A DNA stretch of 64,000 nt, from contig NZ_JABMJG010000004.1 of the NCBI RefSeq assembly GCF_013376045.1, positions 558,001 through 622,000 of the forward strand. Reading direction: 5' to 3'. This document shows positions 56,025 through 63,323 of this stretch, one piece after another. Both the position numbers and the translations under genes were made by a program. The stretch is from Variovorax sp. SG517 (lineage in GTDB: Bacteria; Pseudomonadota; Gammaproteobacteria; Burkholderiales; Burkholderiaceae_C). The notes beneath the pieces were generated by a model, which was not told the origin of the DNA, made no database searches, and saw only the letters and a program-made list of their open reading frames with translations. Each line of letters begins with the position of its first letter. The first letter of the stretch is position 1.

Positions 56025-57452
56025 ATGAGCACGATCAACTACAGCGAGAAGATCCCTAACAACGTCAACCTCGGCGAAGACCGCACGCTGCAGCGCGCGC
56101 TCGAAGGCTGGCAGCCGAACTTCATCAACTGGTGGGACGACGTGGGCCCCGAGGGCTCGACCAACCACGAGGTCTACCTGCGCACGGCCGTGAGCGTCGA
56201 CCCGCAGGGCTGGGCGCAGTTCGGCCACGTGAAGATGCGCGACTACCGCTGGGGCATCTTCCTGAACCCGGGCGACGCCAACCGCGAGATCCACTTCGGC
56301 GATCACAAGGGCGAGAAGGCCTGGCAGGACGTGCCCGGCGAGCACCGCGCCAACCTGCGCCGCATCATCGTCACGCAGGGCGACACCGAGCCCGCGTCGG
56401 TGGAGCAGCAGCGCCACCTGGGCCTGACCGCGCCCAGCATGTACGACCTGCGCAACCTGTTCCAGATCAACGTGGAAGAGGGCCGCCACCTGTGGGCCAT
56501 GGTCTACCTGCTGCACAAGCACTTCGGGCGCGACGGCCGCGAAGAGGCCGAGGCGCTGCTGCAGCGCACCTCGGGCGACGAGAACAATCCGCGCATCCTG
56601 GGCGCCTTCAACGAGCGCACGCCCGACTGGCTCGCGTTCTTCATGTTCACGTACTTCACCGACCGCGACGGCAAGTTCCAGCTGTCGGCGCTGGCCGAGA
56701 GCGCCTTCGATCCGCTGGCGCGCACCACGAAGTTCATGCTGACCGAGGAAGCGCACCACATGTTCGTGGGCGAGAGCGGCGTGTCGCGCGTCATTGCACG
56801 CACCGCGCAAGTCATGAACGAACTCAAGACCGACGACCCGCAGAAGGTGCGCGCTGCCGGCGCCATCGACCTGGGCACCATCCAGCGCTACCTGAACTTC
56901 CACTACAGCGTGACCATCGACCTGTTCGGCGCCGACCAGTCGAGCAACGCCGCCATCTTCTACAGCTCGGGCCTGAAGGGCCGCTACGAAGAAGGCAAGC
57001 GCACCGACGACCACGTGCTCAAGGGCCAGACCTACAAGGTGCTCGAGGTGAAGGACGGCCAGCTCGTCGAGAAGGACGTGCCGATGCTCAACGCGCTCAA
57101 CGAAGTGCTGCGCGACGACTTCATCAAGGACTCGGTGGCCGGCGTGGGCCGCTGGAACAAGGTGCTGGAAAAGGCCGGCATCCCGACCCGCCTGGTGGTG
57201 CCGCACAAGGCCTTCAACCGCCAGATCGGCGCGCTCGCCGGCATCAAGATGTCGCCCGAAGGCCGCGTGGTGAACGACATGGAATGGGCCGCCAAGCGCG
57301 ACGCGTGGTTGCCCAGTGCCGAAGACTTCGCTTTCGTGGCATCGTTGATGGGCCGCGTGGTGGAGCCGGGCAAGTTCGCCGGCTGGATCTCGCCGCCGGT
57401 GATGGGCATCAATCGGCAGCCGGTGGATTTCGAGTACGTCCGCTTCGGTTGA
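56025..57452 (+). CDS. boxB: Benzoyl-CoA 2,3-epoxidase oxygenase subunit BoxB
   Basis: A 475-residue class I di-iron oxygenase. The iron ligands lie in two clear motifs, EEGRH (151-155) and EEAHH (241-245), each on a helix, consistent with the known BoxB centre. With reductase BoxA it uses NADPH and oxygen to make 2,3-epoxybenzoyl-CoA. Starts 38 bases after boxC and is followed by a repeat pair before boxA. Confidence 0.96.
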   Translation: MSTINYSEKIPNNVNLGEDRTLQRALEGWQPNFINWWDDVGPEGSTNHEVYLRTAVSVDPQGWAQFGHVKMRDYRWGIFLNPGDANREIHFGDHKGEKAWQDVPGEHRANLRRIIVTQGDTEPASVEQQRHLGLTAPSMYDLRNLFQINVEEGRHLWAMVYLLHKHFGRDGREEAEALLQRTSGDENNPRILGAFNERTPDWLAFFMFTYFTDRDGKFQLSALAESAFDPLARTTKFMLTEEAHHMFVGESGVSRVIARTAQVMNELKTDDPQKVRAAGAIDLGTIQRYLNFHYSVTIDLFGADQSSNAAIFYSSGLKGRYEEGKRTDDHVLKGQTYKVLEVKDGQLVEKDVPMLNALNEVLRDDFIKDSVAGVGRWNKVLEKAGIPTRLVVPHKAFNRQIGALAGIKMSPEGRVVNDMEWAAKRDAWLPSAEDFAFVASLMGRVVEPGKFAGWISPPVMGINRQPVDFEYVRFG

Positions 57453-57468
57453 TTTGCATGGGGTATGA

Positions 57469-57567
57469 CTCCCTCTCCCCTTAGGGAGAGGGCGGGGGTG
57501 AGGGTGGCAGCGTCCCCACGACAAGCTGCTGCCCCCTCACCCTGACCCTCTCCCCAAGGGGCGAGGG
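57469..57567. repeat. Intergenic repeat family B, inverted pair between boxB and boxA
   Basis: Two units in opposite orientation: 57469-57507 (CTCCCTCTCCCCTTAGGGAG...) and 57532-57567, 24 bases apart. It fills the 130-base boxB-boxA gap, leaving just the AAAGGAG ribosome-binding site. A strong mRNA structure is expected between the two epoxidase subunit genes. Confidence 0.8.
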
Positions 57568-57582
57568 AAAGGAGAAAAAGAC

Positions 57583-58869
57583 ATGGACATGGCCGTCGAA
57601 GCCGGAGTCATCAAGCAGCACCTGATCGACCCCGAGATATGCATCCGCTGCAACACCTGCGAGGCCACCTGCCCCGTCAACGCGATCACGCACGACGACA
57701 ACAACTACGTCGTGCGTGCCGACATCTGCAACGGCTGCATGGCCTGCATCTCGCCGTGCCCCACGGGCTCGATCGACAACTGGCGCACCATGCCGCTGGT
57801 GCGCGCGTATTCCATCGAGGAGCAGTTCACCTGGGAGTCGCTGCCCGCGGAGCTCTCGCCCGAGGAGCTGGAAGCGGCCGGTGTCGCAGCAAATGCGGAA
57901 GCCGCCCCTCCTGCCCAGACGCAGGCGCAAGCCCAGACCCAGGCCGCGGTCGAAACGCTCGAGCCGGCCTTCAATTCCGCGCAGTACGGCGCCACCGTGC
58001 CGCCCTGGTCGGCCGCGCACGCCTACACCAACCTCTTCCCGCCGAAGACGCCGACCACCGCCACCGTGGTGGGCAACTTCAACTGCACCGAGGCCGGCTT
58101 CGACAGCGAGACGCACCACATCGTGCTCGACTTCGGCGTGGTGCCGTTCCCGGTGCTCGAGGGCCAGTCGATCGGCATCGTGCCGCCCGGCACCGACGCC
58201 ATGGGCAAGCGCCACCATGCGCGCCAGTATTCGGTGGCCAGCCCGCGCAATGGCGAGCGGCCCGGCTACAACAACGTCTCGCTCACCGTGAAGCGCGTGA
58301 CCGAGGACCACGACGGCACGCCCGTGCGCGGCGTGTGCTCCAACTACGTGTGCGACCTGAAGGTGGGCGACACGGTGCAGGTGGTGGGGCCCTTCGGCTC
58401 CTCGTTCCTGATGCCGAACCATCCCAAGTCGCACATCGTGATGATCTGCACCGGCACCGGCAGCGCCCCGATGCGCGCCATGACCGAATGGCGCCGCCGG
58501 CTGCGCAAGAGCGGCAAGTTCGAGGGCGGCAAGCTGCTGCTGTTCTTCGGCGCCCGCACGCAGCAGGAGCTGCCGTACTTCGGCCCGCTGCAGTCGCTGC
58601 CCAAGGACTTCATCGACATCAACCTCGCGTTCTCGCGCACGCCGGGGCAACCCAAGCGCTACGTGCAGGACCTGATGCGCGAGCGCGCCGCCGACCTGGC
58701 CGCGCTGCTGAAGGACGGCGCCAGCCACTTCTACGTGTGCGGCCTCAAGAGCATGGAAGAGGGCGTGGTGCTCGCGCTGCGCGACGTGGCCAAAGATGCG
58801 GGGCTCGACTGGGACATGGTGGGCGCCGCGCTGAAGCGCGAAGGCCGCCTGCACCTCGAGACCTATTGA
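57583..58869 (+). CDS. boxA: Benzoyl-CoA 2,3-epoxidase reductase subunit BoxA
   Basis: A 428-residue reductase. Its N-terminus holds two [4Fe-4S] sets: C20-C23-C26-C30 and C49-C52-C55-C59, followed by an acidic/Gln-rich linker (~85-125; repeated AQTQAQ). The C-terminal part is a ferredoxin-NADP reductase-like domain (FAD motif [12 protein letters not shown] motif [23 protein letters not shown]). It passes electrons from NADPH to BoxB. The ATG at 57583 follows AAGGAGAAAAAG. Confidence 0.95.
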   Translation: MDMAVEAGVIKQHLIDPEICIRCNTCEATCPVNAITHDDNNYVVRADICNGCMACISPCPTGSIDNWRTMPLVRAYSIEEQFTWESLPAELSPEELEAAGVAANAEAAPPAQTQAQAQTQAAVETLEPAFNSAQYGATVPPWSAAHAYTNLFPPKTPTTATVVGNFNCTEAGFDSETHHIVLDFGVVPFPVLEGQSIGIVPPGTDAMGKRHHARQYSVASPRNGERPGYNNVSLTVKRVTEDHDGTPVRGVCSNYVCDLKVGDTVQVVGPFGSSFLMPNHPKSHIVMICTGTGSAPMRAMTEWRRRLRKSGKFEGGKLLLFFGARTQQELPYFGPLQSLPKDFIDINLAFSRTPGQPKRYVQDLMRERAADLAALLKDGASHFYVCGLKSMEEGVVLALRDVAKDAGLDWDMVGAALKREGRLHLETY

Positions 58870-58879
58870 GCCGCGGCGA

Positions 58880-59341
58880 ATGAAGTTCGCCGACTTCCAT
58901 GCGGGCCAGGTCATCGAGGCCGGGCCCTACGTGCTCACCGAGGCCGAGCTTCTGCAGTTCGCGCGGGCCTACGACCCGCAGTGGTTCCACGTCGACGCGG
59001 AAGCGGCGGCCGACAGCCCCTTCGGCGGGCTCATCGCGAGCGGCTGGCACACCTGCTCCATCGCAATGAAGCTGGTGGTGGAGGCTGCGCTCGCAGGTTC
59101 GGAGTCCTTCGCGTCGCCGGGGCTGGAGCATGTGCGCTGGCCCAACCCGGTGCGCCCCGGTGATGCATTGCGGCTGGTGGCCGACGTGATCGAGGTGCGC
59201 CGCTCCGAGAAGCGCCCGACGCTCGGCATCCTGCGCTGGCGCTGGCGGCTGTTCAACCAGCGCGAGTTGATCGTGCTCGATGCCGAGGTCACGAGCCTGT
59301 TCAAGCTCAAACCGGCCGACCAGACGACAGAAAGAACGTGA
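58880..59341 (+). CDS. MaoC-like dehydratase
   Basis: A 153-residue hotdog protein of the MaoC type: YDPQWFHVDAEAAADSPFGGLIASGWHT contains the Asp...His hydratase pair of (R)-specific enoyl-CoA hydratases, shown over residues ~33-60. In box clusters such genes follow boxA by a few bases; here the gap is 10 bases. It may hydrate an unsaturated CoA intermediate on the way to beta-ketoadipyl-CoA-level products. It is last in the rightward operon. Confidence 0.84.
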   Translation: MKFADFHAGQVIEAGPYVLTEAELLQFARAYDPQWFHVDAEAAADSPFGGLIASGWHTCSIAMKLVVEAALAGSESFASPGLEHVRWPNPVRPGDALRLVADVIEVRRSEKRPTLGILRWRWRLFNQRELIVLDAEVTSLFKLKPADQTTERT

Positions 59342-59344
59342 AAA

Positions 59345-59376
59345 GGCCCGCGGCGCTCCGGCGCCGCGGGCCTTTC
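59345..59376 (+). terminator. Strong bidirectional terminator after the box operon
   Basis: A perfect 12-bp stem GGCCCGCGGCGC/GCGCCGCGGGCC with loop TCCG is flanked by AAAA on the left and TTT on the right. It separates the MaoC-like gene and the convergent Gly/Ala-rich protein gene and should work for both. Confidence 0.88.
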
Positions 59377-59396
59377 TCATCGGGCTGAAGTCGCGG

Positions 59397-59852
59397 TTAC
59401 TTCTTGATGTCGACTGCGCCCGAGCCCTGGGCCTTGCCGTGCGCCTTCGCGCCCACGGCAGGCGCCTTCACCGCGCTGCCGGCCGAGCCGACCGCACCGG
59501 TCGCGCCATCCAGGGTGCCTCCGACGGTATTGGTCACGCCGCCCACGGCGTTGGTTGCTCCGCCGACGGCGCCTGTCGCGCCGCCCAGCACGCCGCCGAC
59601 CGCATTGCCGACCGTGCCTGTTGCGCCGGTTGCCGCGCTACCGGCGTTCGTGTTCGCGCCGGCCCCTGCGTTGGCGCCGGTCGCGGCACCTGCGCCGCCG
59701 CGTGTGCCCGTGGTGGAGCCCGAGGCATTCACGTCGGCATTGACCCCGACGCCGACCCCGACGCCTTGCGCCTGGGCAACGCCGCCGATGGCCAGCAGAC
59801 CTGCGAGCAGGGTGCCGAGGACGATGCGGTTGTGTTGATGCTGTTGCTTCAT
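59397..59852 (-). CDS. Gly/Ala/Val-rich exported protein
   Basis: A 151-residue protein with a signal peptide (NRIVLGTLLAGLLAIGGVAQAQ). The mature part is low-complexity: VGVGVGV, then repeated NAVGGV / GATGAVGG units (~55-130), and a short basic tail (AHGKAQGSGAVDIKK). No domain is recognised. Repeated small-residue segments could form glycine-zipper helices or an unordered envelope matrix. The start at 59852 (MKQQHQHNR) is preferred over 59882. It stands alone with a terminator on its 3' side. Confidence 0.65.
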   Translation of the reverse strand: MKQQHQHNRIVLGTLLAGLLAIGGVAQAQGVGVGVGVNADVNASGSTTGTRGGAGAATGANAGAGANTNAGSAATGATGTVGNAVGGVLGGATGAVGGATNAVGGVTNTVGGTLDGATGAVGSAGSAVKAPAVGAKAHGKAQGSGAVDIKK

Positions 59853-60363
59853 GGGTGACTGTTCCTTTCGTAGCGTGGTCACGGTTTCCTGGACCGATCG
59901 GGTTCGATCGATCCGGGTGCAACCATGGCCGAGCCGCGATCTGTCGCCATGTGCGCCAGGTTCGCCTGCACGCGTGGGAACCGGCCGTCGGCGGAAACGG
60001 GGGGTCGTGCGTTAGGGCGCGGGATCGACATTGAGGGCGCGAAGGCGATATTGCGCGCGGAAGACGTCTGTTGGATCCCGTTTATCACATTCGGAAACAT
60101 TCGCTGGCCCCCGCGGTCCTGGGCAGAAGCGGAGCTGCCAGCGCCCCGGGGCACACCTCTGGCGATGCGTCCCCGTTGTCTAGCCGCAGCACGGGCGTGC
60201 TGATTGGAGGCGTCGATGGCGCGACACCTTGCCGGAGCGCTTGTTCCAGCTGTCGAGCCTCCGTGTTCCTGCCGCTCTTGTAGTCGTCGGCTCAGTGCGT
60301 CGCGACGACGAAGCGGACATCGGCAAGCCCGCAAGACCCTCCGTCGTGCCATGTCAAACACAC
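59853..60363. other. Long intergenic region with no convincing gene
   Basis: About 510 bases between the divergent Gly/Ala-rich protein gene and the Rrf2 gene. Short frames exist on both strands (for example 59925-60203) but have no ribosome-binding site, start mid-way or lack a codon pattern like the neighbours. The composition is less GC-biased by codon position than real genes here. It may be decayed sequence. Only the operator at its right end is assigned. Confidence 0.5.
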
Positions 60364-60380
60364 GCAACTCATAATGTTGC
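60364..60380. promoter_or_regulatory. Probable Rrf2 operator abutting the start codon
   Basis: GCAAC-TCATAAT-GTTGC is a perfect 5-bp-arm inverted repeat immediately before the ATG of the Rrf2 gene. The TCATAAT spacer may double as a -10 element, giving a leaderless or nearly leaderless mRNA. Binding there would block transcription. Confidence 0.6.
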
Positions 60381-60842
60381 ATGAAACGAGACAGCAAGCT
60401 TTCCGCCGTCCTCCATGTGCTGCTGCACATGGCCGAGATGAAGGCGCCCGTCACCTCCGAGTCGCTCGCGGCGGCGATGCAGACCAACCCGGTGGTCGTG
60501 CGCCGGCTCATGGCCGGCTTGCGGCAGGCGGGATTCGTGAGCTCGGCCAAGGGGCATGGCGGCGGCTGGGTGCTGTCTTGCACCCTGTCGGCGGTGACGC
60601 TGGGCGACATCCACAACGCGGTGGGCGCGCCTGCGCTGCTGGCCATGGGCAACCGCACCGAGAGTCCGGGCTGCATCGTCGAACAGGCGGTGAACGCGGC
60701 GCTCGACGGTGTGTGCGACGAGGCCGAGGCGCTGCTTCTCAGGCGCTTCAACAGCATCACGCTGGCCGATCTTTCCAGGGACTTTCATCGCCGCATGACG
60801 GGCGGCGGCTTCACATCGAAGGACATCGAACATGCGACATGA
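60381..60842 (+). CDS. Rrf2-family transcriptional regulator
   Basis: A 153-residue Rrf2 protein: winged helix [20 protein letters not shown], recognition part [19 protein letters not shown] and wing GHGGGWVLS. Cysteines are present (SCTL, GCIV, VCDE) but not in the three-Cys FeS pattern of IscR; the YwnA-like type senses redox or thiol stress. It overlaps the flavoprotein gene by 11 bases and probably regulates it. No ribosome-binding site precedes the ATG. Confidence 0.87.
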   Translation: MKRDSKLSAVLHVLLHMAEMKAPVTSESLAAAMQTNPVVVRRLMAGLRQAGFVSSAKGHGGGWVLSCTLSAVTLGDIHNAVGAPALLAMGNRTESPGCIVEQAVNAALDGVCDEAEALLLRRFNSITLADLSRDFHRRMTGGGFTSKDIEHAT

Positions 60843-61737
60843 CGCTCTGATCGTGGGCGGCAGCTTTGCCGGCCTTTCCGCTGCCATGCAGCTTGCCCGG
60901 GCGCGACGCAAGGTCTGCGTCGTCGACACCGGCGCGCCGCGCAACCGCTTCGTCGCCGCATCGCACGGCTTCTTCGGGCAGGACGGCGTGCCGCCCCTGA
61001 AGATGATTGCAGACGCCCGCGAGAAGCTGCTCGCGTACCCGAGCGTCGAGTTCGTCGAGGCCGCAGTGGTGGATGCGCGCGCCGATGAGGCTGGTGGATT
61101 CGTCGTGTCGCTCAGCAGCGGCGAGCGCCGCTCGGCCGGCAAGCTGCTGCTCTCCTATGGCGTGCAGGACGGCCTGCCCGAGCTTCCCGGTCTCGGCGAA
61201 CGCTGGGGTGCGAGCGTGCTGCACTGTCCCTATTGCCACGGCTACGAATTCGGCGGGCGCCGGCTGGGCGTGCTCTATCACCACGGCGTGCAGCCGCAGG
61301 ACCATGCACTGCTGATCGCCGAGTGGGGCCCGACCACGCTCTTCCTCAACGGTGGCGAAGGGCCCGATACCGAGGCGCGCGCGAGGCTGCAGGCGCGCGG
61401 CGTCGCCATCGAGCCCGGCCGCATCGCCGGCCTGGAAGGCGATGCGCCCGACCTCGCCGGCGTGCGCATCGACGACGGCAGGCTGGTGCCGATCGACGCG
61501 CTCTACGTGACGCCGCGCACGCGCCCCGCAAGCCCCCTGGCCGAGCGGCTGGGCTGCGCCTTCGACGACGGCCCGCTGGGCAAGGTGCTGCGCGTCGATG
61601 CGATGAAGATGACGACCGTGCCCGGCGTCTACGGCGCGGGCGATCTCGCGATGATGTTCTCCAATGCCACCCTGGCGTCGGCGGACGGGCTGATGGCTGG
61701 TGTTTCGATGCACCGCTCGATGGTGTTCGAGGCCTGA
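60832..61737 (+). CDS. Thioredoxin reductase-like FAD/NAD(P) oxidoreductase
   Basis: A 301-residue flavoprotein of the small thioredoxin-reductase type. FAD motif [15 protein letters not shown], a redox pair in HCPYCHGYE (~125) and the C-terminal FAD contact [11 protein letters not shown] are present. The second nucleotide motif is weak. It may reduce a disulfide or a small molecule, and pairs with the Rrf2 regulator by gene overlap. A role in thiol or oxidative stress is likely. Confidence 0.86.
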   Translation: MRHDALIVGGSFAGLSAAMQLARARRKVCVVDTGAPRNRFVAASHGFFGQDGVPPLKMIADAREKLLAYPSVEFVEAAVVDARADEAGGFVVSLSSGERRSAGKLLLSYGVQDGLPELPGLGERWGASVLHCPYCHGYEFGGRRLGVLYHHGVQPQDHALLIAEWGPTTLFLNGGEGPDTEARARLQARGVAIEPGRIAGLEGDAPDLAGVRIDDGRLVPIDALYVTPRTRPASPLAERLGCAFDDGPLGKVLRVDAMKMTTVPGVYGAGDLAMMFSNATLASADGLMAGVSMHRSMVFEA

Positions 61738-61792
61738 AAGGCAGAAAAAGAACTTTTTTCGCGGAATCGGGAAAATCGGCTCCAAATCACCC

Positions 61793-61798
61793 TATAAT
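61793..61798 (+). promoter_or_regulatory. -10 element of the tRNA-Gly promoter
   Basis: A perfect TATAAT lies 11 bases before the tRNA. The -35 region is not clearly recognisable. Confidence 0.65.
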
Positions 61799-61809
61799 CT
61801 GAGGCTCAC

Positions 61810-61885
61810 GCGGGAATAGCTCAGTTGGTAGAGCGCAACCTTGCCAAGGTTGAGGTCGAGAGTTCGAGACTCTTTTCCCGCTCCA
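61810..61885 (+). tRNA. tRNA-Gly (anticodon GCC)
   Basis: A 76-base tRNA with encoded CCA. The acceptor GCGGGAA pairs with TTCCCGC; the D arm is GCTC-AGTTGGTA-GAGC; the anticodon arm CAACC-TTGCCAA-GGTTG carries GCC (decodes GGC/GGT); the T arm is GAGAG-TTCGAGA-CTCTT. GGC is a major Gly codon in this GC-rich genome. Confidence 0.97.
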
Positions 61886-61891
61886 AATTGC

Positions 61892-61921
61892 AAAAAGGCC
61901 ACCTCACCAGGTGGCCTTTTT
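61892..61921 (+). terminator. Terminator after tRNA-Gly (bidirectional)
   Basis: Stem GGCCACCT/AGGTGGCC (61897-61904; 61909-61916) with loop CACC, flanked by AAAAA and TTTTT. It ends the tRNA transcript and, read from the other side, the RNA ligase gene. Confidence 0.87.
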
Positions 61922-61936
61922 CTTTGGTGCTTCGAC

Positions 61937-62977
61937 TCAGCGGTCCGAGTGCTTCAGCAAGTAGCTGTTCGAGATCGCCTTGAACGACAGCCCGCCGTCC
62001 AGCCGCTTGAACACCAGACCTTCGCGCGAGGTCTCCGGATTCAGCGACGGCCCTTCGGCATACGCCAGCACCTCGGCGATCGATCCGCCGAAGCGGTCGA
62101 GCGCGGTCACTTCGAGCAAAGGCACGGTGCGCACGGTGGCTCCCAGCGCGCGCAGCGAGTCGACGACGGCGCGGCGCTCTTCCATTCCGCAGTAGCCGCC
62201 GCGATCGATGTCGAACACATCGAAGACGTGGAACTGCTGGCCGCGCAGCTTTTCCGGGTTGCCCTGGATGCCTTCGCCGATGATTTCTCCCTGGAGCGCC
62301 ACGTTGCGGCCCAGCGCCGCGAGCGCTTCCAGCAGGCGATCTTCCCGCGCCACCCGCCAAAGGCTATTGCCCGGGGTTTCACGCAGCTGCCAGTTGCGTC
62401 CGCAGATGCCGACGGCACCTGCGTTGTGGAACGCGGTCATGCTCGATCCGTCGAGCTTGACCGTGACTTCGAACGCAAGCCCGTCATTCGCTGCAAGCAC
62501 TTCCGGAAGGTTCTGGATGCGCTCTTGGTCGGTCTTGGCGATGAAGGAAGGGAATGCACCCTCCACCTCGCCCGACAGGCAGGCCGGGATCACCGGCTCC
62601 CACTTGTCGATGCCGAGCAGTTGCGCCCAGTCGCGCTGGCGCAGCGCCGGATCGGCCAGCGCGAGCGCGTCGATTTCCGGGAACTGCGACAGCGGCAGGA
62701 TCAGCCCTTGCGAGATCTGTCCACGCAGCTTCATCGTGCGTAGCCGCACGCCGCGTTGTTCGTTCCAGGTGATCGCGGCCTTCTCGAGGAAGGCGAAGCG
62801 CGGATCGTCGAGTGGCAGGAACGAGTCGATCTCGAAGAAGACGCAGCGGTCGCCGACGGCGAACTCGCCCTTCTTGATCACGACGGTCCAGCCTTCGACG
62901 ACTGCGCATTCGATGGCGTCGGCCCCGGGAATGGGGCGGACTATGTCGACGGTGCGGATGGTGACTAGCTTGCGCAT
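61937..62977 (-). CDS. RNA ligase of the DRB0094 (Rnl5) type
   Basis: A 346-residue protein. The C-terminal ~200 residues are an ATP-dependent ligase domain: motif I FEVTVKLDGSSM with the adenylated Lys at 174, motif IIIa-like HVFDVFDIDRGGYCG and motif IV/V EGLVFKRLDGGLSFKAIS. The N-terminal ~160 residues resemble the OB-like domain of Deinococcus DraRnl (VDIVRPIPGADAIECAVVEGW; GEFAVGDRCVFFEIDSFLP). DraRnl seals nicks with a 3'-OH RNA end in duplexes. It lies beside tRNA-Gly and is not part of a larger set; its biological substrate is unknown. Confidence 0.88.
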   Translation of the reverse strand: MRKLVTIRTVDIVRPIPGADAIECAVVEGWTVVIKKGEFAVGDRCVFFEIDSFLPLDDPRFAFLEKAAITWNEQRGVRLRTMKLRGQISQGLILPLSQFPEIDALALADPALRQRDWAQLLGIDKWEPVIPACLSGEVEGAFPSFIAKTDQERIQNLPEVLAANDGLAFEVTVKLDGSSMTAFHNAGAVGICGRNWQLRETPGNSLWRVAREDRLLEALAALGRNVALQGEIIGEGIQGNPEKLRGQQFHVFDVFDIDRGGYCGMEERRAVVDSLRALGATVRTVPLLEVTALDRFGGSIAEVLAYAEGPSLNPETSREGLVFKRLDGGLSFKAISNSYLLKHSDR

Positions 62978-63015
62978 GGTTGTTTTCTCCCTGTGATTGA
63001 TGGTGACGAAAAAGA

Positions 63016-63051
63016 AAAGAGGCCCGGAACCATTCGGTGTCCGGGCCTCTT
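63016..63051 (-). terminator. Intrinsic terminator of the small transcription unit
   Basis: Read on the minus strand, the stem AGAGGCCCGGA/TCCGGGCCTCT (63018-63028; 63040-63050) with an 11-base loop is followed by TTTTCTTTTT. It sits 27 bases after the stop codon of the 46-codon ORF and just upstream of the RNA ligase. Confidence 0.8.
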
Positions 63052-63077
63052 CGAAAAGAGTTCTGAAGAGCTGCGCG

Positions 63078-63218
63078 CTACGCGCCGACTCCACCCGGTG
63101 AGGCCTGATTGCCCGTCTGCTCCTGGCCGATTGCATGGCCCATGGCGTACGCAAACGCGTGACCCGATGTTGGGCGCGCGTTGCCGACGTTCTTGGCGAT
63201 GACTTTTGTGGTGGTCAC
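63078..63218 (-). CDS. 46-residue ORF, unknown function, GTG start
   Basis: The frame starts with GTG at 63218 (first residues MTTTKVIAKNVGNARP) and ends TAG at 63078; there is no in-frame ATG before a stop upstream. The peptide (46 aa) has a short basic start, a small-residue middle (SGHAFAYAMGHAIGQEQ) and a Gly-rich end (ASPGGVGA). No ribosome-binding site is clear. Its codons are GC-rich at position 3, like real genes here. It is enclosed by a strong promoter (63295-63323) and terminator (63016-63051). It could equally be a non-coding RNA. Confidence 0.4.
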   Translation of the reverse strand: MTTTKVIAKNVGNARPTSGHAFAYAMGHAIGQEQTGNQASPGGVGA

Positions 63219-63294
63219 GGAATGGCTTTCGGATGGATGCGGATTGTTTCTCGCTTTATCGGAGAACTTGCAGCGAGGCCGCGAAGGGAGCCGG

Positions 63295-63323
63295 ACTGTA
63301 AAGAGTGTTTATGCGTGCGTCAA
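63295..63323 (-). promoter_or_regulatory. Promoter of the small transcription unit
   Basis: On the minus strand TTGACG (63318-63323) and TACAGT (63295-63300) are spaced exactly 17 bases. The -35 overlaps the stop codon of the fumarylacetoacetase gene. The predicted start near 63288 gives a transcript of ~270 nt ending at the terminator at 63016. Confidence 0.72.

Noticed and set aside
57469-57567. Repeat pair between boxB and boxA considered as a normal terminator
   Set aside because: There is no U-tract after either stem, and boxA must be expressed with boxB; it matches the dispersed repeat family instead.
59925-60203. 92-codon plus-strand frame in the long gap
   Set aside because: No ribosome-binding site, unusual Cys/Trp/Arg-rich end and no family resemblance; kept only as unexplained intergenic DNA.
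59879-60760. Minus-strand frame of 293 codons covering the Rrf2 gene and the gap before it
   Set aside because: Half of it is antisense to Rrf2 and the rest has no recognisable motif, start signal or codon pattern.
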